From Crinalium sp049646245 (GTDB taxonomy: Bacteria; Cyanobacteriota; Cyanobacteriia; Cyanobacteriales; PCC-9333), in contig JBARVL010000496.1 in assembly GCA_049646245.1 (NCBI GenBank), positions 1 to 12,508 of the forward strand: a stretch of 12,508 nucleotides of DNA, read 5' to 3'. Each line of letters begins with the position of its first letter. Within the stretch, counting starts at the first letter, position 1. The translations under genes and the position numbers were made by a program. Under the pieces are notes generated by a model. It made no database searches. It was not told the origin of the DNA and saw only the letters and a list, made by a program, of their open reading frames with translations. Shown here in pieces: positions 6,256-12,508 of the stretch.

Positions 6256-8043
6256 ATGCGAACCCATTATTGCGGTCAACTCCGAGCAGAGAATATTGGA
6301 GAGACAGTTACCTTGTGCGGATGGGTAGACCGTCGCCGCGACCACGGAGGCGTGATTTTTTTAGATATACGCGATCGCTCTGGTATTGTTCAAGTTGTCA
6401 GCGATCCCCAACGCACCCCTGATTCTTATCAACTGGCAGAAACTCTGCGAAACGAATATGTAGTTAAAATTACTGGACGGGTAACTCAGCGTCCAGAAGA
6501 TTCTCTCAATCCTCGCCTACCGACGGGTGAAGTGGAAATTTATGCCGATCAGATTGAATTACTCAATCGGCTCAATAAACAGCTACCTTTCCAAGTAGCA
6601 ACTTCAGAAACCGAACCTGTGCGGGAAGAGTTACGGTTGAAGTATCGGTATTTAGATCTCAGGCGCGATCGCATGAGTCAAAATCTGCAACTGCGCCACC
6701 AAGTAGTTAAAGCTATCCGCCGATTCTTAGAAGATGCGGAAAACTTCATTGAAGTTGAAACACCAATATTAACTCGCTCAACGCCAGAAGGTGCGAGAGA
6801 TTACCTTGTACCAAGTCGGGTGAATCCTAGCGAATGGTTTGCTTTACCTCAGTCACCGCAACTGTTTAAGCAACTGTTGATGGTAGCTGGATGCGATCGC
6901 TACTATCAAATTGCTCGTTGCTTCCGAGATGAAGACTTACGCGCAGATAGACAGCCAGAATTTACTCAACTTGACATGGAAATGAGTTTCATGTCCCAAG
7001 AAGAAATTCTGCAACTAAATGAAGAGTTAACTTGCCACATCTTCAAAACTGTTAAAGGTATTGAACTACCTCGACCTTTTCCTCGCTTAACTTATGCGGA
7101 AGCGATGGATAAATACGGCAGTGATAAACCAGATACTCGCTTTAATTTAGAACTTGTCAACGTCTCTGATTTAGTCAAAGACTCGGGCTTCAAAGTCTTT
7201 TCTGGCGCTGTGAATAGTGGAGGCGTGGTTAAAGTTCTGCCGATTCCTGGTGGTAATGATGCTATTTCTAATGTCAGAATTAAACCAGGTGGAGACTTAT
7301 TTAAGGAAGCAACTGAAGCTGGTGCTAAAGGTCTAGCTTATATCCGTGTACGTGAAGACGGTGAAATTGATACCATTGGCGCAATTAAAGACAACCTGAG
7401 TGAAGAACAAAAACAAGAACTCCTCAGACGCACAGGTGCAAAACCTGGTCACTTGCTGCTATTTGGTGCAGGCGACACCAACACAGTTAATAAAACTTTA
7501 GATCGTCTGCGTTTAGTAATTGGTCAGCAGTTAGGGTTAATCGATCCAAATAAACTTAACTTACTTTGGATCACAGACTTCCCCATGTTTGAGTGGAATG
7601 CAGAAGAAAAACGCCTAGAAGCACTCCACCACCCTTTTACTGCACCTCACCCAGATGACTTAGCAGACTTAAAAACAGCCCGCGCCCAAGCTTATGATTT
7701 AATTTTCAACGGCTATGAAATTGGCGGCGGTAGTCTGCGAATTTATCAGCGCGAAGTGCAAGAGCGAGTGTTTGAAACTATTGGCTTATCTCCAGAAGAA
7801 GCACACAATAAGTTTGGGTTTTTACTGGAAGCCTTTGACTTTGGTACGCCTCCGCATGGTGGTATTGCCTACGGTTTAGATCGATTGGTGATGCTATTAG
7901 CTGGGGAAGAGTCAATTCGAGACGTGATTGCGTTTCCTAAGACTCAGCAAGCGCGGTGTCAGTTGACAAATGCGCCTTCTAGTGTTGATACGAAGCAGTT
8001 GAAAGAATTGCACGTAGCTTCGACATATAAGCCGAAAGCTTAA
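6256..8043 (+). CDS. aspS: Aspartate--tRNA ligase (AspRS), bacterial type, probably non-discriminating
   Basis: This class II synthetase attaches Asp to tRNA-Asp and, if non-discriminating, also to tRNA-Asn for later amidation by GatCAB. Length 595 is normal for the bacterial type. Domains: N-terminal OB-fold anticodon-binding domain (1-105) with GWVDRRRDHGG at 22-32, class II motif 1 around 158-172, QSPQLFKQLLM at 199-209, motif 2 FRDEDLRADRQPEFTQ at 223-238, the bacterial GAD insertion (about 305-425), and motif 3 GIAYGLDRLVML at 536-547. H30 sits where discriminating enzymes such as E. coli AspRS have Leu; His there is linked to relaxed tRNA recognition in Pseudomonas. The ATG at 6256 matches the family N-terminus; the Shine-Dalgarno is weak. 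The gene is monocistronic as far as can be seen, with a hairpin after its stop. Confidence 0.98.
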   Translation: MRTHYCGQLRAENIGETVTLCGWVDRRRDHGGVIFLDIRDRSGIVQVVSDPQRTPDSYQLAETLRNEYVVKITGRVTQRPEDSLNPRLPTGEVEIYADQIELLNRLNKQLPFQVATSETEPVREELRLKYRYLDLRRDRMSQNLQLRHQVVKAIRRFLEDAENFIEVETPILTRSTPEGARDYLVPSRVNPSEWFALPQSPQLFKQLLMVAGCDRYYQIARCFRDEDLRADRQPEFTQLDMEMSFMSQEEILQLNEELTCHIFKTVKGIELPRPFPRLTYAEAMDKYGSDKPDTRFNLELVNVSDLVKDSGFKVFSGAVNSGGVVKVLPIPGGNDAISNVRIKPGGDLFKEATEAGAKGLAYIRVREDGEIDTIGAIKDNLSEEQKQELLRRTGAKPGHLLLFGAGDTNTVNKTLDRLRLVIGQQLGLIDPNKLNLLWITDFPMFEWNAEEKRLEALHHPFTAPHPDDLADLKTARAQAYDLIFNGYEIGGGSLRIYQREVQERVFETIGLSPEEAHNKFGFLLEAFDFGTPPHGGIAYGLDRLVMLLAGEESIRDVIAFPKTQQARCQLTNAPSSVDTKQLKELHVASTYKPKA

Positions 8044-8064
8044 TATAATTAACAAAATTACTTG

Positions 8065-8104
8065 TCAGGGTAAGGAGATTCAGTTTTCCTTACCCTGATT
8101 TGTT
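8065..8104 (+). terminator. Likely aspS terminator hairpin
   Basis: TCAGGGTAAGGA (8065-8076) pairs perfectly with TCCTTACCCTGA (8087-8098) across a 10-base loop. A short T-rich tail TTTGTT follows. It begins 22 bases after the aspS stop codon. The tail is weaker than in a textbook intrinsic terminator. Confidence 0.7.
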
Positions 8105-8130
8105 AAATAAAACTGACTTAATCAGGTTTT

Positions 8131-8228
8131 ATAACAACGGTTGCGATAAAACGCAAATCTCCCCCTCCCCTTATTAAGGGGAGGGGGTTGGGGGGTGGGG
8201 TAATGCGTTTAATTAGGTTGACCGTTAT
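8131..8228. repeat. MITE-like palindromic intergenic repeat
   Basis: The core CCCCCTCCCCTTA (8161-8173) / TAAGGGGAGGGGG (8175-8187) is a perfect 13-bp inverted repeat, followed by TTGGGGGGTGGGG. Outside it, AAACGCA (8149-8155) faces TGCGTTT (8204-8210), and ATAAC..CGG at the left end faces CCGTTAT at the right end, so the unit looks bounded by imperfect inverted ends. The core with its tail is the same family as the repeat inside valS at 2985-3015. Confidence 0.65.
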
Positions 8229-8314
8229 ACTTAGTGAGACTTAAACATTTTGTAGTCTAAGCGTTTGTCGTTTAAAATTAATTCATCTTTAATTACTGCG
8301 TATTTAAAAAACAT

Positions 8315-9565
8315 ATGTTTGCCAGAACACGCCGAGTTTTAGCTCAATTTTTTAATAAATCGAGGAAAATTAACAATGAACCACTCAATAAAGTGAGTTT
8401 GATTGTCATTATTTTGATTGATATTTTTATTTTGGTTAATGTTTTTACGGGACTTGATGATATTAGCAGATGGCAAATCGCCCCTTCGCAGTCTTATCCA
8501 TGTTATGTCGAGTGGCAAAATTACCAAACACAAACTAATAAAGACACTATAGATAAAAAGTATGAACTTTTGAAGCTTTCTTTGCCAGTTGATAATAACA
8601 CTCAATCTAGTTTAGTTTCTGAATATCGCCAAGCCGAAGAAGGACATTTAGGAAAAGTTTCAGAAGCTTGCTTAAAATATGCTGATTACAAAGATAAGAT
8701 TAATAATTCCACAAATCAGCAAGCTCTAAAAGCCATTGAGCAGAAACAAGCAAAAATTACTAATCTTGAACAAGCAAGCCGCACTATTCGTAGCCAATAT
8801 GACTCAACACTATTAGAAAAAATTGCAGGTCAGTCTCGCAATCAATCCATTAATTCAGTTGGTGCTGAAAAAGCAAAACAGACGTTATATCAAAACACTC
8901 GCACAATTTCTACACTTAAGAAGGAAATTTCTAATCTTAAAAACGAATTGATTGCCAAGCCGGAAAGTATTAGCTTCATAGCCTTTCTTAATGATGACGG
9001 AAAATTTAATGAAGTTGAAAAAGGCTATCGACAGGCATCATTTTGGTATCCCAGTATCCAATTCGGGTTTCAATCTCTCTTTCTTCTGCCGCTTATTTTC
9101 CTTGCTTTATTAGTTCAAAACTTTGCAGGGCGGAAAGGATATGGACTCATCTCGCTGATTAGTTGGCATTTGCTGGTTATATTTTTTATACCCCTAATTT
9201 TTAAGATATTTGAATTTCTGCAAGTCGGGGTAATATTTCAATTTATCTTTGATATTATTAGTGCCTTGTTTGGCAGGTTACTTTTCCTAATCAGTTATCT
9301 TTATATCTTGATAATTCCTCTGGTTGGCTTTGGACTTATCAAGTTTTTTCAAAAATTTGTCTTTAATACTAAAGCCCAGGTAGCTATAAGGGTTCAGAGA
9401 TCCTGCTGTGTAAACTGTGCCAAAACAATCAGACACCACGATAGCTACTGTCCGCACTGTGGTTATTATCAATACGTTGAATGCCAAAACTGTCACAATC
9501 TTACTTACGAACATCTGCCATACTGTAAACAGTGCGGACATTCTCAAGAACCAAGTAAATTATAA
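8315..9565 (+). CDS. Membrane protein with coiled-coil loop and two C-terminal zinc ribbons, function unknown
   Basis: I do not recognise this 416-residue protein as a named family. A first membrane helix lies at about 27-47. It is followed by a polar region (48-245) rich in Lys, Gln and Ser, with likely coiled coil at about 135-215 and lone cysteines C63 and C119. A strongly hydrophobic block then spans about 250-347 and holds four, possibly only three, further helices. The tail has two CxxC pairs per ribbon: C365/C368 with C379/C382, and C390/C393 with C404/C407, a double zinc-ribbon pattern. Whether the ribbons face the cytoplasm depends on the exact helix count. The ATG at 8315 gives a positively charged N-terminus (RTRR, KSRK) before the first helix, suggesting N-in. 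The gene is AT-rich and runs convergently into the lipoprotein gene. A role in envelope organisation or stress sensing would be a guess. Confidence 0.8.
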   Translation: MFARTRRVLAQFFNKSRKINNEPLNKVSLIVIILIDIFILVNVFTGLDDISRWQIAPSQSYPCYVEWQNYQTQTNKDTIDKKYELLKLSLPVDNNTQSSLVSEYRQAEEGHLGKVSEACLKYADYKDKINNSTNQQALKAIEQKQAKITNLEQASRTIRSQYDSTLLEKIAGQSRNQSINSVGAEKAKQTLYQNTRTISTLKKEISNLKNELIAKPESISFIAFLNDDGKFNEVEKGYRQASFWYPSIQFGFQSLFLLPLIFLALLVQNFAGRKGYGLISLISWHLLVIFFIPLIFKIFEFLQVGVIFQFIFDIISALFGRLLFLISYLYILIIPLVGFGLIKFFQKFVFNTKAQVAIRVQRSCCVNCAKTIRHHDSYCPHCGYYQYVECQNCHNLTYEHLPYCKQCGHSQEPSKL

Positions 9566-9589
9566 TCGTTGATGTCGTCAAAGTACTAA

Positions 9590-9612
9590 AGGACAAGGTA
9601 TTACCTAGTCCT
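9590..9612. terminator. Hairpin between convergent genes
   Basis: AGGAC-AA-GGT pairs with ACC-TA-GTCCT around an ATT loop, giving five plus three base pairs with a small internal loop. On the minus strand it is followed by TTTAGTACTTT, so it may end the lipoprotein transcript. There is no real T-run on the plus strand. Confidence 0.35.
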
Positions 9613-9629
9613 CAAACCGTGCGGTCGCA

Positions 9630-10403
9630 TTACTGTGGGCAATTTCCTCGGCAATCAACACCGATTGATCCGATTAAGCTATTGGGCTGATATTGCTTGG
9701 TTTCGTGATACTCTCCCGAATCTTCTGGATAAATTCCTGCAAACTGTTGATTATTAGTTGCATCAGGTCGGAAAAAAATATTTTCTACTGGTTGGTTAGC
9801 AAATTTGATGTACTCTCTTGATTCAACTGCGGTGTTATAAAACAAGGTAGCATCTCCATAGATTGCTTCTGCTTGTTTGATAGGTGTACCTACTCCAACT
9901 TTTTGCGCTGTCTGATAATCAGGGTTATCAGTAAATATAGATTCAATTAGTTGAGAATTCTTAAAAGTAGTTTCCGCAGGATAGAGGATGTAATATTGTA
10001 CTTTAGCTGAAGAGATAACTGCGATCGCATCCCAGTCAACCATAAAAGGTGACTTAATTTGAAATTCTGCACTCGCACCCAAAACTTTTTTTAATTGTCC
10101 ATAACTCATCCCCAACTTAGCTGCACCAATTCCCCTTGCTGAAATTATCTTGTTTTGAGATACAACAGTAGTATTAGGAGTTATACGAGTTGGGTTAGCA
10201 TTTACAGAAGTTGCTACCGACTTGGGTTTTTCTGTTTTAGAGATAGAAGTAGGGCTAGAACTTGCGTTTTGTTGAATTCTTGGGGATGTTCGAGAATTGC
10301 TAACAGGGGTAGGTGTTGTTATTGAAGAATTTTGTTCACTACATCCAATCAACGACAACATTAAAATTAAATAACCGGAAAGCAATGATTGATATTTCAT
10401 CAT
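9630..10403 (-). CDS. Predicted lipoprotein, function unknown
   Basis: The 257-residue product starts with MMKYQSLLSGYLILMLSLIG and has a lipobox LIGC with the acylated cysteine at C21, so it is probably an envelope lipoprotein cleaved by signal peptidase II. Residues 22-85 are a Ser/Thr/Pro/Asn-rich linker of the kind that tethers a domain to a membrane. The folded part (about 86-257) opens with GIGAAKLGMSYGQLKKVLG, an 'xLGM..xxLKxxLG' pattern, with an analogous VGTPIKQAEAIYG further on, so it may consist of two related halves. It ends in a short segment with two cysteines (CRGNC) that could form a disulfide. I recall similar uncharacterised cyanobacterial lipoproteins but cannot assign a function. 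The second Met is equally possible as a start. It stands alone, convergent with the zinc-ribbon membrane protein. Confidence 0.83.
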   Translation of the reverse strand: MMKYQSLLSGYLILMLSLIGCSEQNSSITTPTPVSNSRTSPRIQQNASSSPTSISKTEKPKSVATSVNANPTRITPNTTVVSQNKIISARGIGAAKLGMSYGQLKKVLGASAEFQIKSPFMVDWDAIAVISSAKVQYYILYPAETTFKNSQLIESIFTDNPDYQTAQKVGVGTPIKQAEAIYGDATLFYNTAVESREYIKFANQPVENIFFRPDATNNQQFAGIYPEDSGEYHETKQYQPNSLIGSIGVDCRGNCPQ

Positions 10404-10542
10404 TAAAACCTAATGAAAGGGATTACACTTAGATAGAGTTCCCTCTTAGAATTTTTTTAGTAATGTAATAAGTTTTGTCAGATGTATGATAAAATTAGCT
10501 CTACCTAATTATTATTTCTTTCACTCGCTGTCTGCTATAATC

Positions 10543-10654
10543 CGCAACTTTTAATAAATATTAATACTTTCTCATGTTGAAAAGTTAAAGCTTTTTCCCA
10601 GTCCCCCATCACCAGTCCCCAATTCCTAAAGCATAAATATTTATTAAAAATGCG
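10543..10654. repeat. MITE-like element with AT-rich inverted ends
   Basis: The left end CGCAACTTTTAATAAATATT (10543-10562) and the reverse complement of the right end CGCATTTTTAATAAATATTT (10654-10635) agree except for one indel and a few mismatches, giving inverted ends of about 25 bp around a 112-bp unit with no coding capacity. Inside lies the C-rich tract CCCAGTCCCCCATCACCAGT (from 10598), a frequent intergenic motif in cyanobacteria. No target duplication is evident. Confidence 0.6.
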
Positions 10655-10670
10655 TAAGTTTATATAAATG

Positions 10671-10964
10671 TCATTTTCGTTTAGATCCAGCTAAATTCTT
10701 AGGAAATACTAAATCATCTTGGGCATCAATAGTTAGTAGCTCTGGGTTGCAGAGTTTAATAGCAACTTTTATTCCTTGTGCTTGCTCACTTTTAAGATCT
10801 TCAATATATCCTGGGGAATAATCTTGAGCTTCTTGCTCATTCTCAAAAGGACCAAAATAATAAATACATCGGGGTTGTTCCGTAGTAATTTTTATCCACC
10901 ACTGCTTACTTCTAAAATTTAACAAACTTGGGATAATATTCCTAATCAAATCTAATAAATTCAT
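10671..10964 (-). CDS. DUF1816 domain-containing protein
   Basis: A 97-residue protein with the DUF1816 core at about 20-70: WWIKITTEQPRCIYYFGPF, then an EAQDYSPGYIEDLKSEQAQG segment. This small domain is found almost only in cyanobacteria and has no established biochemical role. It is soluble, with a slightly hydrophobic N-terminal helix (LLDLIRNIIPSLL) and a basic C-terminal end (AGSKRK). The ATG at 10964 is the natural start, since the domain begins about 20 residues in. The gene stands alone, with AT-rich flanks containing repeats on both sides. The family call comes from the aromatic WW...YYFGPF pattern, which I recognise from memory. Confidence 0.87.
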   Translation of the reverse strand: MNLLDLIRNIIPSLLNFRSKQWWIKITTEQPRCIYYFGPFENEQEAQDYSPGYIEDLKSEQAQGIKVAIKLCNPELLTIDAQDDLVFPKNLAGSKRK

Positions 10965-11050
10965 AAAATTAAGCAGGTTGAATCAACAATAGTATTATAT
11001 TATATCTAATCCGATTGCTTAAAAATAATTCAAAATTTTACTTGTTTGAA

Positions 11051-11097
11051 CTTTGCGATCCTTTGCGCTTACCTTTGCGCCCTTTGCGTTAAAAAAA
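11051..11097. repeat. Second copy of the TTTGCG-type dispersed repeat
   Basis: CTTTGCGATCCTTTGCG, CTTA, CCTTTGCGCCCTTTGCG, TTAAAAAAA: same orientation and layout as 2045-2089, with one small indel and two or three substitutions. It lies between the DUF1816 and rsmI genes, in a 255-base gap with no gene. Confidence 0.8.
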
Positions 11098-11140
11098 TAT
11101 AATTCCAATACAACCGGATTTTATCTTAAATCTTTAGGCT

Positions 11141-11173
11141 TTGGGGACTGGGGAGGAGTGATGGGTGACTAGG
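11141..11173. repeat. GGGGACTGG-type intergenic repeat, inverted relative to 10598-10626
   Basis: TTGGGGACTGGGGAGGAGTG then ATGGGTGACTAGG is a degenerate inverted copy of the C-rich tract at 10598-10626, whose reverse complement contains TTGGGGACTGGTGATGGGGG. It is part of a low-complexity family rather than a gene or RNA. Confidence 0.5.
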
Positions 11174-11219
11174 AAATCTGAGTAAGTCCCGATCAAACTA
11201 CAGTAAATTTTAGCAGGTG

Positions 11220-12092
11220 TTAGATGAAATCGGGAAGTTCCAAAGCTAATTGGTAGATTTCACGGCGGGAGAGGGAAGTTGCTTGAGCTAACTGACGACT
11301 AGCTTGCGATCGCGACAACCCCTCCCTCAGCAACCGTTGTAACTCGGCTTTCAGTGCTGTTTCAGACAGTACCGGAGCGATAAACTGTGTACCAGCAACT
11401 AATATAGTAAATTCTCCTTGAGGTTCACGTTGAGTGTAGTATGCCATCGCATCACTAATACTTCCTCGCCAAAACTCCTCATGCAACTTAGTTAACTCTC
11501 TTGCTAACACGATTTGTCGCGCTTCTCCCATCGCAGAGGCTAAGTCTTGCAGAGTTTGTCGCACTCGGTGTGGAGCTTCATATAAAATGATCGTGCGACT
11601 TTCACTAACCAAAGATTCTAAGCGATCGCGTCTTAATTGTCCTTTAGGCGGTAAAAATCCTTCAAATACAAACCTATCTGTAGGTAAGCCCGCAGCACTC
11701 AACGCTGTAATTACCGCAGTAGCACCTGGAAGTGGTACGACTGACACCCCAGCATCAATACAAGCTTTAACTAAATAATATCCAGGGTCAGAAATTCCTG
11801 GCATTCCCGCATCTGTCACCAATGCGATCGCACTTCCTTGATTTAGCTTCTCTATTAACTCAGGAATGCGCTGCTGCTGATTATGTTCGTGATAGCTAAT
11901 TTGGGGAGTTTTAACTTGAAAATGATGCAATAATTTTCCAGTATGGCGCGTATCTTCCGCAGCAATCAAGTCTACAGTTTGTAATATCCGCACCGCCCGA
12001 AAAGTCATATCTTCTAAATTACCAATTGGTGTCCCTACCACATACAGTAAACCTCTTTTCATTGATGGCTGTTGTAGTTTATCTGCGTTCAT
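11220..12092 (-). CDS. rsmI: 16S rRNA (cytidine(1402)-2'-O)-methyltransferase
   Basis: RsmI uses S-adenosylmethionine to methylate the 2'-OH of C1402 in the decoding centre of 16S rRNA, which tunes start-codon choice and fidelity. At 290 residues it has the family's usual length. The tetrapyrrole-methylase-fold signatures are in order: LYVVGTPIGNLEDMT at 16-30, AEDTRHTGKLL at 45-55, SYHEHNQ at 66-72, LVTDAGMPGISDPG at 91-104 and PLPGATAVITALSAAGLPTD at 120-139, followed by the FEGFLPPK loop and EAPHR. The ATG at 12092 is used here; the Met at residue 11 (12062, MKRGLLYVVG) is equally credible, because most homologues begin close to the GTPIGN motif. It is divergent from the sugar-kinase gene, with 42 bases between the two starts, so their promoters must overlap or lie inside one of the genes. 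Confidence 0.97.
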   Translation of the reverse strand: MNADKLQQPSMKRGLLYVVGTPIGNLEDMTFRAVRILQTVDLIAAEDTRHTGKLLHHFQVKTPQISYHEHNQQQRIPELIEKLNQGSAIALVTDAGMPGISDPGYYLVKACIDAGVSVVPLPGATAVITALSAAGLPTDRFVFEGFLPPKGQLRRDRLESLVSESRTIILYEAPHRVRQTLQDLASAMGEARQIVLARELTKLHEEFWRGSISDAMAYYTQREPQGEFTILVAGTQFIAPVLSETALKAELQRLLREGLSRSQASRQLAQATSLSRREIYQLALELPDFI

Positions 12093-12134
12093 CTTTCTTG
12101 ATCTGCGCTCTAAAAAATCAAAATTTATAACTTT

Positions 12135-12508
12135 ATGGCAAAAAAGGGGTTATTTGTCGGTTTAGTCACCTTAGACTTCGTATATTTAGCCAATGCTGCT
12201 CCTAGCAATAACCAAAAAGTAGTTGCTCTGGACTATACAGTGACAGCAGGGGGACCTGCAACAAATGCAGCAGTAGCATTCAGTCACTTGGGAAATCAAG
12301 CAACATTGTTAGGGGTAGTGGGGAATCATCCAATTACACACCTAATCAAGGCAGATTTAGCATCTTATCAGATAGCGATCGCCGATCTCGATCCTAACCA
12401 AAAAGAACCACCGCCAGTGTCATCAATCATTATCACTAAAGATACAGGCGATCGCGCGGTGATCTCTATTAACGCCACAAAAGCCCAAATCCCGATTGAA
12501 CGCATTCC
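12135..12508 (+). CDS. PfkB/ribokinase-family sugar kinase (N-terminal part)
   Basis: This frame opens at ATG 12135 and runs to the window end (124 full codons) without a stop. MAKKGLFVGLVTLDFVYLAN gives the N-terminal GxxxxD strand of the PfkB fold, and VTAGGPATNAAVAFSHLGNQ (about residues 41-60) is the first PfkB signature, with the GG...N sugar-binding loop. Such enzymes phosphorylate sugars or nucleosides with ATP. The catalytic GAGD motif and the substrate-defining residues lie beyond the edge, so the substrate cannot be named. The frame continues cleanly through two HIP1-type sites. It is divergent from rsmI. Confidence 0.92.
   Translation, partial: MAKKGLFVGLVTLDFVYLANAAPSNNQKVVALDYTVTAGGPATNAAVAFSHLGNQATLLGVVGNHPITHLIKADLASYQIAIADLDPNQKEPPPVSSIIITKDTGDRAVISINATKAQIPIERI

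Noticed and set aside
8339..8605. Leftward frame of 88 codons
   Set aside because: It is antisense to the membrane helix and polar loop of the zinc-ribbon protein; hydrophobicity comes from the AT-rich complement.
9287..9547. Leftward frame of 86 codons
   Set aside because: It is antisense to the double zinc ribbon, whose cysteine spacing marks the plus strand as coding.
10418..10456. Rightward terminator (AGGGA...TCCCT followed by a T-run)
   Set aside because: The stem is only five base pairs with a loop of about 17 bases, and no rightward gene precedes it.
11587..11778. Rightward frame of 63 codons
   Set aside because: It is antisense to the conserved RsmI motifs.

Overview
The window looks like chromosomal DNA from a cyanobacterium with moderately low G+C, probably a filamentous or otherwise repeat-rich one. 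The cyanobacterial HIP1 octamer GCGATCGC occurs about fifteen times by eye, in genes and between them. Several proteins also have a cyanobacterial look: a '4-Cys prefix' Ser/Thr kinase, a cyanobacterial-type Uma2 protein and a DUF1816 protein. Genus or species cannot be read from this sequence alone.

Layout. Positions 1-4891 are a leftward block. It holds a 4-Cys Ser/Thr kinase (C-terminus beyond the left edge), a Uma2-family PD-(D/E)XK protein and valS. Positions 4931-5418 hold a rightward GxxExxY-family gene framed by a perfect 27-bp inverted repeat. Positions 5436-5972 hold a leftward pair: a small Xre-type regulator followed by a coiled-coil protein with one membrane segment. aspS (6256-8043) and an unrecognised membrane protein with two C-terminal zinc ribbons (8315-9565) run rightward. 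Positions 9630-12092 run leftward again: a lipoprotein, a DUF1816 protein and rsmI. At the right edge a PfkB-family sugar kinase begins, divergent from rsmI, and runs off the window.

Function. Translation is the one clear shared theme: ValRS, AspRS and the 16S rRNA 2'-O-methyltransferase RsmI. These genes are not in one operon, and the rest are accessory or regulatory single genes. Two PD-(D/E)XK-fold proteins (Uma2 and GxxExxY) lie within 4 kb of each other.

The most unusual content is the repeats. (i) The GxxExxY gene takes its ribosome-binding site, start codon and first codons from the left arm of an inverted repeat whose TTTGCG-type units recur at the 3' end of valS and upstream of the DUF1816 gene. 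This resembles a mobile or REP-like cassette. (ii) A C-rich/G-rich palindromic repeat found between aspS and the next gene also sits in frame inside valS, adding about 28 residues; a related tract lies in the kinase tail. (iii) A 16-bp direct repeat brackets a candidate divergent promoter between xre and aspS. (iv) The kinase and Uma2 genes share upstream AACGGAT pairs with nearly identical spacing. No gap between genes exceeds 300 bases. I see no tRNA, rRNA, CRISPR array or complete insertion sequence.
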